Positions 54,906 through 64,000 of a stretch of 64,000 bases of DNA are shown here, piece after piece. Source of the DNA: Rostratula benghalensis (taxonomy: Eukaryota > Chordata > Aves > Charadriiformes > Rostratulidae). The first letter of the stretch is position 1; every line of letters starts with the position of its first letter. The stretch is taken from the NCBI GenBank assembly GCA_013399305.1, contig VXAI01000159.1:1574188-1638187 (forward strand), given 5' to 3'. The notes under the pieces are model-generated. The model saw only the letters and a list, made by a program, of their open reading frames with translations, made no database searches and was not told the DNA's origin. Made by a program: the position numbers and the translations under genes.

Positions 54906-57900
54906 ATTCTAGTGATAGTCAGGACTATGGCCCCTTACAAACCCTTCAAGGATTAGTTTCACAGTATTCAGGACTATGACCAAAAAGGACTAGCGTGATT
55001 CAAAGTCAAACTGTCTCCAGGAAATACTGTATTTTTAGACTCTGAGTGGACACTATAATGCCATCTCACTTAGTTCATTTAAGGAGAACCTCACAAGCAG
55101 GGACAGTCATGATGATGCTAAACTGTATCTTCTGACAGCCAGCACGGTAAAAAGACCATTCTGTTATACTCCTGAGAGGTTGCCTGGATTCACGCAGACT
55201 GGATGAAGTCTCATGCGTTCCACTTCTCCAGACCTGTATATCCTCAAGTCTCTCTAGCTGTGTCCTTACACTAGTCTCTCCAGCATAATTCCAGTACACA
55301 GACACTGCATGAATCCTTTAGAGACAGTAACATAAGATTTCAGCCTCTTTAAGTAATGAAGACTGCTGCTGAGTACTCCTCAGACTCCATACTGTTTCCT
55401 CTCTTAGTGGTATTCTTGGTATATTCTTGGTTGCTCTTCAGGGATAACTGCTGGTCAAACCTACGGAGAAACTTTGCCAACAATTTTAAATATTATTATA
55501 TAGCTCCCTACAAATGCTATCTTATCATATAACTGTCAAAAAACCCCAACTTATGCACCACTCAATTACTTTCTGCATATGGTCTAAGTATGCAAAAGAA
55601 CCTGGGATTTCTTTTTGTAAACTTTTCCTCTGCCAGCAGTCCTTTTTGCTAGTCACACAATCAAATACATTGACTTTATAAGAAAAGCACCCACCCTTCT
55701 TCTCTCTCTCAGTGCTTTCTAAGTTGCTCTACCATTTTCTTTCAAAAACTTCTTATGCTTTTGAAAATTTTAGCTATTCCACTTCACCAAAAGAGTTGCA
55801 GAAGAACTTTTCATGTTAATGACCTTCTGTAGTTACACTTTTGGAAGATCTTGGAAGCAAAGAGACAAACTGAAGAGCAATCAGCTCTATAAGATATATT
55901 TGAAAATAGGTACATAGGGAATATCAGGATCATCTGACAGAATTCCAGACCGCCACGTAGGAAGACCTCATCCTGTCATTCAGAAGTCTTCTGCCAACTC
56001 ACCATCTGTCATGCAGGTGCTGCAATCAACCTAACATTAAAACAGCTGGATAACACTTCTGCAAGAGCCATAAATGAGCAAGGTACCTATATTTATTCCA
56101 ATTTGAAACATTTGCTTCAATTAAATTTATCACAACCACAATGTAGCAATCACAAGCCATTCCGCAGGCAAATAGCCTTGAAGCAGAAGTTACCAATTCT
56201 CCTCTGAATGCAGTGTGAAAAGATCTTTGCCACCTGAACGCTTTTCCATTAGAATGTGCTAGGTCTTCAAGGTTGGATAACCACAGAAATAGCTTGCAAT
56301 ATGCAAGGATACGTCTTTCCCTTCTCGATGTGCAAAAGGATGTCACGCACAGTCATTTGTATGCTGTGTTCTGGCCTGAACTCTATCTGGTAGGAAGACA
56401 GGGCCTCGAGATAAGGCCTTGTTCACTGACTAAAACTAAAAAAATTTGGCCAAGAAAGGAAAGGTGCAGCAGGGGTGGTAATTAAATAAGTCCATACATC
56501 TCATGGAGAGCTTCCTACATACTGAATACTTGGAAAAAAAAGTCCCATTCAGCCTGCTGACACAGCAATAGTTTTCTTTGTGTAGCTGGAAATACCAGTG
56601 CTTTTAAGAGTATTTCAGAAAGCCCAGGGTTCCCAGGCTGCAGATTTCAATATTGCTAGGCATACAAATGTGAGAGAAAGGAGAAATATTTCTAGTCCTG
56701 CAATGAAATTAAGTTTCTGGTTCTCCAGAGGGGTCCATCCTGAAACCATACATCCTTTCTTTCAAAGTTTAGGTTTTGTTTGGATTTTTTTTTTCTTTAA
56801 CACTATTCTGCTCAAAGCAACACAAAGACAATCAAGAATACAGCAGCAGCTTGCCTTTTTTTTTTAAAATTTCTGACAACTGGAGTTGAACTGGTCCAAG
56901 CACTGCTGTAGAACAGGACAAAGGACAACCTGGACTGAAGACTACCTCCCTCTTCCTTAGATGTTTGGCATAAGGCATTCACAATTCTTAGTTTTACTTA
57001 TACTTTATTTTAGAAGAAAGGTTGTTGACTCATGTACTGCAGTTCTCCAACAAGCTGCATTCAGATTTAACCATATCTGCAATTGGAGCATGGAGAGCTC
57101 AGAAGTACATGCAGAAAAAACTGCTGTACCATTTCAGCTTAGATCTTTCTTTAGCGGTGATAGGGATCTCTGCATAATAGGAGACAATCTAGATGATGTC
57201 TCTCACAGTGAATCAGATTTTTGTAAAAACAAACACACTATAAAGAAGAAAAAAGCACGTTAGAGAAGAAGAGAGGAATCTGGAAGGTCTCCATGTTTCT
57301 GAAGACTGCTGTATCCTCCCTACAAGAGATGACTACTCCCTAGGCCTCAAAATGTTAATGATGGAGAGCCATTGTTCTTTTCTGGACAGTTTGTATATAC
57401 TAGGTGTTTTACAAGCATTTCTGCAACCCCTCTATTAAATTATTGGCAGCACACTACAAAACGTATACATTTTTTCTATAACCTGGGTAGTTCAATACTC
57501 TCAAAGCTCTAACTTCATAGTTTTAAGATTGAATTTAAAAAATCCCAGGATAGAGCAAATCCTTCTTATCATGTTATCATTGACTTTGAGAGCTTACTCA
57601 CTTGACAATAGTATTTTAAGTATGTCTGTGAGACCAGCAGAAACTCTTCACAGAATACTACTGACAGGATAATATTTTTTTTACTCGGATTTTGTTCACT
57701 GAGTCAACACCCTCCCTTGACATTCCCCCAAAAGACAAATATACTCACACGCTTTTGGGTCTTAGAGCCAAATTTACATTTCATGCCTTGTAGAAGGAGA
57801 TACACTGCACGAGACATACCACCGCCAGTCACAGCATCAACAACAATATTTTTTGTCCATTCTTCATCAAAGCATTCCCAGTTCAGATTTTTACCATGAC

Positions 57901-59149
57901 AGTAAACAATAAAACCAGTTAGTCAAATACAACCCCCAGAATCCTGGCATTAACCAGAAATCTAGCCAAATACTTAGAACAGTAATGATTGTTACTGCTC
58001 AGGAGACACTCTTGGCACATTTCCAGGGCCCCAAGAACAAAAGTTCCTCTGCTGATTTTTATTTATTTATAGAGTCAAAAATAAGTGCAGAAATCGTAGA
58101 ATCTGCAGTTATTTTTATTCTCCTCAGTAGGAGGATTTTGCTTTAGTAGGAGGTAAATTGCTCTCTGTTTACATTGTCTGTAATAAAAGGCTGCAGTTGA
58201 GCAGCCTGATCCTCACACCGCAATTACAAAGAGAGGGTTTTCCTGCTCTGTGTTCTAAGACTCTGCAGGCCTTAGTTGCACTTTTGGCCACATTTTGATT
58301 TCCCTTACTTTTTGTAACACCATATATTACACATCTTCAGAAGGGTCAAAGTATGGGAAAAATATTTAATAATGTAGTCCATGCCCAGATCTTAAAGATA
58401 ATTAGTTTTTACAGACCATTATCTATAAGCCTACAGACTAGGGGGCTCTGAGTCAGCAGAGTACTTAGGCAAAGGCTGAAATATTTATTCTGAATAAACT
58501 TAAGCAGGCACTAACTTCAGGCGTATAGAAGATTGACTGATTGGGCATGAATGGACTTAACTGTCCATCTAAATACTTTATTGTATTAAGACCTTGAGTT
58601 GTACAGCATTTTACATGACTTCATACAGGCTTGGAATACCAAGAATATGAAGACTTGGTTTTACAGCTGCAGTTGCACAGCAGCTACCAAATTGTGATAT
58701 TAACAACTTCATTAAAATAGAGAAAGGTATCACATTTCTTGGATTTTTAATTTCTTTATCTTATTTTACAGTAATGTTTTAAAACCTATTTAAAGTACAA
58801 AAATTCAATAGCGTTTCACTGCACTCTCTATTCCACTAGAGGTCAGCCTGCAACAGAACCCCAAGCAAACACAGGAACTGCTGCACATTGGTAGCACTGA
58901 CATTATTTTCTTTCTCTATTTTATCTATTAGAAAGATTTCTTCAGAGCCATAACTTAGATCTCTCACTAAAATGGAGCAACAGGAAGATATAATGGTGCA
59001 TTTCATTTATGAATGACCTATAATAAATTACTATGAAGTATTCTAGGTGCCAAACGAGAGAATGCTTTGTCTGCACATGGACTATATTTCACATACTTTA
59101 ATTTGGCTGACACATAAAACTCATTTGACATTTTGCAGGTATTTCTTTG

Positions 59150-59158
59150 AAAGGATAT
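59150..59158 (-). other. U12-type 5' splice site (ATATCCTTT)
   Basis: Minus strand, directly after the CAA codon ending the LRR exon. It matches the AT-AC class of the U12 5' splice-site consensus at every position, and no usable GT donor lies nearby. Confidence 0.85.
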
Positions 59159-59285
59159 TTGGTTCTTGTTGAGCGTTAAGGTATGGAGGTGGGGTAACCT
59201 GGGTAACAGAAGGTCATTTCCGAGTAGATTGTTGTCCAAGATCAGCTCTTCCAAGTAACTGAATGTTTTCAGTCCTTCTAGTGAC
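59159..59285 (-). CDS. LRMDA: LRMDA internal coding exon, leucine-rich repeats (upstream of the three)
   Basis: LRMDA is a small leucine-rich-repeat protein needed for melanocyte differentiation; loss in human causes oculocutaneous albinism type 7. Seen here: on the minus strand a pyrimidine-rich acceptor ending TTTGCAG precedes 127 coding bases. The first G completes a codon begun in an exon not seen, then 42 full codons follow. They include [19 protein letters not shown], then [18 protein letters not shown], which match the LxxLxLxxN repeat pattern and my recollection of human LRMDA. The exon ends in phase 0 after CAA (Gln). No GT donor lies near this point; instead the next bases are ATATCCTTT, a U12-type 5' splice site. 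Simply reading the frame on adds intron-encoded residues and is misleading. The 42 codons plus one base equal the exon length exactly. The identification is firm because the two following exons continue the protein in phase. Confidence 0.93.
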
Positions 59286-61239
59286 CTGCAAACGACAAAG
59301 GCAACAGGAAAAATGATACTCCACTAAATCAGGGAGGTCATTATGAGCTGAAATAAATATTTTAACCTTCCCTTTCAGGAGTGGGAATAGTTTGGGTTTG
59401 GGCCTGTCAGAAGAGTGAATGACAAGCATTAGTGGCAAGGGGAGTGCTGGCACTGCAACACATCCTTCACATGCTGGCAGGATGAAGGATGGGGGTCACT
59501 TAGTGAGTAGCCAGGATCCAAAACAAAAGGCTTCAGATATGGGGCCTGCAGGATGAATTTGTCAATGTCTTGTGCCTTCAGGCACCCAGCCTCGCCTGAC
59601 CCTAACCTCCATTCCCAAGATAAATAACTCTGTCACAGTTCACCTTCATTCCCTGGACACAAATTTAAGTTGTCATCCATCATTTCTGCCAAGAAATATC
59701 ATACCCTGCTAACAATAATAAATACAACTTCAAGTATCATTTCTTAGCAGTTACCTTACATGCAATAATAGGAAATGGAGAAGGGAATATCTTTTTTTCC
59801 CTTTTTATTAACCACTTAATTTGCTTCTTGAGTTCCTACAAACAAAATAAAATGTTCTCTACAAAATAGAATGCAGGATTACTCCGGACAGAAAAGCCAT
59901 TTGCTTCCTTTTTGGAACTTACTGTCCCACTGTCAAGCCACAGGTCAGATTGCAGAGAGCAGCTTTAGAAAGGCACATTTTGCAATGTGGAAGTACAGAC
60001 GATGGCTTATAAATAAACACGATTCTGGAGGTATTCATTCCTCTGATAGCGAATTACAGGGAAAAAACCTAAAAAGAACACTTTGGTACCTTGTTAAGGC
60101 ACCTCTTCCAAACCCGATTCTTAATGCTTGCACATTCCACCAGGAAAAAGAAACCCACACATTAATCAACTAAGACACATGGTATACGGAGCATACGCAC
60201 AGACACGCATTCACAGCTCATTCACCTACCAGACACCTAAAGATATGCTGAGATTGCATGACTTGACAGCTGATCTACTATGCCTACCAGTGGGAAGATC
60301 ATCACTGTATCTCCTGGCTGTTTTATAAAATGTGATGAATAAGGGAGATGCAGTCTGTACTATTTATTCCGTTTCCAATGGCATTTATACTGAGAGGATT
60401 TCCTCACCCTCCCCCCAAGATTTTGGCAAAGATGAAAATACAACTAAGGTCCCTGTTAGAGAGTTCTACAGGCACTGCTACTGGAGGAAAACACAAATAT
60501 TATTAGAAAGTGTGTGGGTTTCAACTTAGACAATTTAACATTCATCTGTCCAACAAAAACAACACTACTTTTGTGGATGCAACTTATTGACCACTCAGAA
60601 ATCACAGTTAGAGGGTTCAAACAACCAAAAGAAAGCAAGTCCGTGACCTTTCCGCTGGGTACTGTACACTAAACTATGAATATTCAAGCAACATTTGCAC
60701 AACACTGAAGCAGTGTACTTCAGTCCAAGGACTCCAAAGGGTTCACAGTCTGTTGACTCGGCATTCTGAAAGGGAGGTACAACTATTACTAATGCCGTTT
60801 TGACGCTGGGCAGCCAGACCTGAAGAAAATTTGCCATGCCTGCACCCTGTGGCATATCTATATCGGTACGAAGCACTGAGACTGCAATTTCCGAAGCAGA
60901 AGGAACAAAAGGCTCTATTATAAACATTATACTGAAACAACCACCACAGTAACAGTCGCACTTTTTGCACTTGCCTTTAACAAGCTGTTTGGGGAAAAGC
61001 TCAATTCAGCCTGCACAAACCGTACGCGGTTAAGAGCTGTGCTAGCACACTGCATCCTGCTCACTATTTCAGCGAAGGGTTGCAACAGACTTGGGTTTGC
61101 CACAGTCAAGATCAGAAGAGAGATCAGCAAACATTTCAGGCAGGGCTTTCCCCCAAGTACCTTTAAAAGGCAAAATAACGCAGAGGAAGCAGCAGTGAGT
61201 TTATCAAGCTGTTATGAGTTTTCATTTCAGTTTATTTGA

Positions 61240-61960
61240 CAAACCTTGTTTAGCAAATTCCCCTTAAATACTCTTTATTATATAAATAGTGGATTATTTC
61301 CAAACCTCGCATTTCAGTGTAAGACTTTGACTTGGCAAAGGAGTTCAGAGAAGGCCACCTCCTTGTCAACACCACAGAGCCTTATGGGATGTTAATAGGT
61401 CCTTTGTGAAAAAAACATTGTTTGGGCTCTGGTCAGTGTCAGCCTCAAAATACACATTGTTCCTGAGTTATGTTATGCAAATATAATACTCTTATCATAA
61501 GAATCAGCAAATGGTTGGCAACTGGCAAGGAGAAGAAAGCGCACATCCAAAACTGCTGCAGGGGAGGCATAAAACAAAATGACAAGCCATGAAGTGGGAC
61601 AAAAGGCCTTGAAACACTAGAGGGAGTTGCCTATTGAAACAGCCTTTCTTTCACAAGCCCGGCCTGAACACAGGGTACTAGTTTCATAGATAGGCAGAGA
61701 AAATTGTGTGCAAATCTCCTTACACCTGTCTGGTTTTGATAATTTTCGCCATGTAATGTTATTAGCTGCTCAGTTAAAAAGGAGCCGTGTTACACAGGGG
61801 GTTGCTTATTAATTGTTGTTTTCATGTCATCAGAGCTGTGTGCACTTGGTGATTTAATCACCTAAATTCAGAGTACGGGGAGATGGGAGGAGCTGCCACA
61901 GTACAGAGAGGGTGTAGCCATTAACATAAATTTACATCCATATGTTATTTTGCTATTCGT
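61240..61960. promoter_or_regulatory. Candidate conserved noncoding block with SOX and POU motifs
   Basis: A perfect octamer ATGCAAAT lies at 61,475-61,482. SOX-type CATTGTT cores lie at 61,455-61,461 and about 61,416-61,422, and CCTTTGTG at 61,401-61,408. Further on come TTACACCTGTC and a 15-base inverted repeat, GGTGATTTAATCACC, at 61,848-61,862. It is about 2.0-2.7 kb upstream of an LRMDA exon and shows no coding signal. Confidence 0.35.
61848..61862. repeat. Perfect inverted repeat, 7-base arms
   Basis: GGTGATT-T-AATCACC, centred on one base. It could bind a dimeric factor; there is no further evidence. Confidence 0.85.
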
Positions 61961-63315
61961 AGAATTCTTATTTTTTCATCTTAAACACTTGAAAAAAAAA
62001 TGCACCCAAACAAAACTGGTAAGACAACTGGTAAAGAAACAAAAAAGGAAAAAATATGTTTGCTATCATTCAGTGATTCTAGCTACTAAATTCAAGGCAA
62101 TCTCCTCCATCAAAATATATAAGAAAACATTGCCCAGCAGTTGTACTCTACAACTTAAAAATTTTAAGTACAATCCATGCAACAGGTTTTATGGTACAAA
62201 TTTCAGCAAGTTGAATAACTTTTATGTGCCTCCATTTCCCACGTGCAGGTGGGGGATAAGAAAGGATTGCAATTGCAAATTGGTATATAGAAAGGATTTT
62301 AAAGGAGCTGAGGTAGAAATCAGAAATAAATACTGGCATGTTTATTTTTAATTAGGGTGAGATATTTATATTAGTGTACTCCAAGTATTTCCTTAGGAGC
62401 CCATTACAGAAGTGGAGAGGAGTGCACAGCATATTACACAAACACCCTAAGAATGAGTATAAAAAGAGGGACATCCCCCAAGAAAGAGGACCAGTCTACT
62501 ATTAAATCTGTGCTGTTTTCTCATAGTTCACAGCAGAAAAATGTCTTCCTGTATTAATATATTAAAACGAACACACAATTTTACCACCCCAATACAACCA
62601 GCACTGAAAGGGCAGCGGCAGTAGCTTTTTCTCCAGTTTCAAAAGGCTAATAAACATCACAAAGGTGTATTGCAGGTTGCTTTCCCCTGCTCTGATGCCA
62701 GGAAAGCTGCCCATTACCTCACCCACAGGTACCATCTCAGTTACCTCATCCCAGGGCTCACACTCTGCTCCCAGAGGAGAGCAAGTGCTGCCAAGAGATT
62801 TCCATTGCAATTTCCAAAGTCACATCAAACCGACAAAACATCACAACGTATTCAGCGTCGCCTCATTCAAACAGAAAGAACTTTAAGTTTCCACTGTAAT
62901 TAACCCTATCCTCGTTAAGATAATTATGATCAAGCTCCCTGTCACAGCTAATATCACAGCATCATTGCCCATGGCTCATGCTTTGCCCTCATTAGCTTAC
63001 AAAAACACTGCGCTAAACAGGAAACTGACTCCCTCTGCAAAACAACTTAAGATGTTCTGTAAGCAGACAGTAAATAATCCTGTAGAACACAGAGGTCTCA
63101 CAAATGTCATTTTATCCAAATCCTTCAGCTAATCAGTGTGATTTCTTCCAGCTTTCTTTTCTCTAATTAATTCATAGTTAGTAACAAAGTTTTAATCGTA
63201 GAGGAATGTCATGGCAGAGATTATTTTTTTTTTCCCCTCTATGTGTATGCATGGCAATTGTCAACTGCAGTATTTCATATGGTCCCTCTGGTCTGACAGG
63301 GATTTTGTTACAATG

Positions 63316-63340
63316 AAACTGAAGAGCAGCTCTTCAGTTT
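63316..63340. repeat. Perfect inverted repeat, 12-base arms
   Basis: AAACTGAAGAGC and GCTCTTCAGTTT flank a single central A. The near-direct repeat ACAATGAAAC lies on both sides, at 63,310-63,319 and 63,352-63,361. Confidence 0.9.
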
Positions 63341-63379
63341 GCTAACATTTGACAATGAAACCACAAGATATTATAAATT

Positions 63380-63401
63380 AAAAAAAAAAAAAAAAAAAAA
63401 A
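63380..63401. repeat. Poly-A tract (22 A)
   Basis: The longest A run in the window. Confidence 0.95.
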
Positions 63402-63560
63402 GCAGAAGCCTCTCAAGTAATGGACAAATATTGTTACTGTGTAGTTGTCCTTGTCTGGAAAAGCAAGCTGTTCAGAAGTATTTGCTGAAAGTGTTCCTCA
63501 CGTTTTACCCCACCCCTCCATTAATAAGACAGCTGCCTCATATTTAATGACTTCTTTCCT

Positions 63561-63573
63561 CCTGTTTAACAGG
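63561..63573. repeat. Perfect inverted repeat, 6-base arms
   Basis: CCTGTT-T-AACAGG, next to an AGTTAACAAT motif. Confidence 0.8.
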
Positions 63574-63921
63574 AAAAGAGAGAGCAGTTAACAATATGTA
63601 AATGAGAGAGTTTGGCTTTAGCCCTGAAATTGATTTGCACTCTGTTGACAAGAGATAGCCATTACCAGAAGTTAAAGACAGAGCTGTTACAAAACAAGAG
63701 CTTTTTAAAATACCTTTTTTTCTTGCCTTTTATGTTTTAACAGATTAAAGGAGAGCAGAATCAACACGAGAACCCTAGCAGTAGATAATTTCAGTATTTA
63801 AAGAATAGGAATGTAATTTCTATTTCTCCAGCACCTGCCAGCCAAGGAGCACAAAAGCATTTTTTTTTAACATTAATGAATTACTCTTCAAAAACCTGCT
63901 GAGCTTAAAATTCCATTTTGT

Positions 63922-64000
63922 AGTAAAGCAGAGCGAGGTTAAGTGACTAACGAAAGGTGACCTCCAGCAATTTTCCAAGAGACAAGAAATAAAGCCCAGA
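63922..64000 (+). mobile_element. Possible MIR-like SINE remnant at window end
   Basis: GCAGAGCGAGGTTAAGTGAC, then a GGTGACCTCCAGCAA-like stretch, then AGCCCAGA, follow the order of the MIR core (AGAGGTTAAGTGACT...GGTCAC...AGCC.AGA). It is cut off by the window end. Confidence 0.42.

Larger units (their letters stand above)
52616..59158 (-). other. LRMDA: LRMDA intron of U12-dependent AT-AC type
   Basis: This 6,543-base intron on the minus strand starts ATATCCTTT and ends GACAC. TCCTTAAC lies 17 bases before the 3' end when measured from its last A. All three signals match the minor-spliceosome consensus. The two exons join in phase 0 only with these AT-AC ends. The body holds a CR1 fragment at about 54.74-54.90 kb and some A- or T-rich tracts. 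I see no further convincing gene in it. Confidence 0.85.
62860..63680. promoter_or_regulatory. Candidate conserved noncoding block with inverted repeats
   Basis: It holds GATAATTATGATC, CTCATTAGCTTAC and CTAATTAATTCA homeodomain-like cores. There is a 25-base perfect inverted repeat at 63,316-63,340 and a 13-base one at 63,561-63,573, followed by CAGTTAACAATATGTAAATG. It is interrupted by the A tract at 63,380-63,401. Function is inferred only from motif density. Confidence 0.28.
59286..64000 (-). other. LRMDA: LRMDA upstream intron (3' part only)
   Basis: It ends with a pyrimidine-rich acceptor, TTGCCTTTGTCGTTTGCAG on the minus strand. No upstream LRMDA coding exon was recognised in these 4.7 kb. 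Transcription-factor motifs and perfect inverted repeats are dense between 61.2 and 63.7 kb. There is a 22-base A tract at 63,380-63,401 and a probable old SINE-like remnant at the window end. Confidence 0.75.

Noticed and set aside
59018..59158. Continuation of the LRR exon's open frame into 47 more codons
   Set aside because: These codons follow the ATATCCTTT splice site and lose all LRR character. They are intron, not protein.
60595..60927. 110-codon minus-strand frame in a somewhat less AT-rich patch
   Set aside because: Several overlapping frames are equally open and none resembles a known protein. Not the missing upstream LRMDA exon.
61950..62351. 133-codon plus-strand open frame
   Set aside because: Lysine-, phenylalanine- and asparagine-rich translation typical of AT-rich noncoding DNA. 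No family and no promoter.
1..64000. Prokaryotic-type systems (operons, CRISPR, insertion sequences)
   Set aside because: Spliced vertebrate exons, CR1 repeats and intron-scale spacing show this is nuclear vertebrate DNA. No repeat-spacer array or operon structure was seen.

Overview
This window looks like intronic DNA from a vertebrate, most likely a bird. It is AT-rich and CpG-poor. It has few interspersed repeats: two recognisable CR1 LINE remnants and a few much older, uncertain fragments, with no abundant SINE family. It also has many short homopolymer and A-rich microsatellites. There is one 15-base run of N, an assembly gap at 18,778-18,792.

Only one gene is securely recognised: LRMDA (leucine-rich melanocyte differentiation-associated protein, human C10orf11), on the minus strand. 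Three consecutive internal coding exons are present, in transcript order 59,285-59,159, 52,615-52,476 and 42,191-42,065. Their reading phases join without a break and encode a continuous leucine-rich-repeat block followed by an LRR-cap-like segment. I did not find the first coding exon or the exon for the C-terminal tail. They probably lie above 64,000 and below position 1, so the whole window lies inside the gene.

The intron between the first two exons (59,158-52,616) does not have GT-AG ends. It begins with ATATCCTTT, has TCCTTAAC just upstream of its 3' end, and ends in AC. These are the signatures of a minor-spliceosome (U12-type) AT-AC intron, and it is the clearest unusual feature of the window. 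The next intron (52,475-42,192) is an ordinary GT-AG intron.

The rest is long intron: about 42 kb below the last exon, 10.3 kb and 6.5 kb between exons, and 4.7 kb above the first. Within it are CR1 fragments, microsatellites, short tandem duplications, several perfect inverted repeats, and blocks dense in developmental transcription-factor motifs that are candidate conserved regulatory elements. The best is near 11.0 kb, with adjacent PBX-PREP/MEIS and PBX-HOX sites. Others lie near 48.8 kb and between 61.2 and 63.7 kb. In human, LRMDA sits beside ZNF503 in a region rich in conserved noncoding DNA, so bystander enhancers here would be plausible; that is inference. I saw no rRNA, tRNA, CRISPR array, CpG-island promoter or intact mobile element, and no convincing second protein-coding gene. 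The many open frames of 60-140 codons fit chance in AT-rich DNA.
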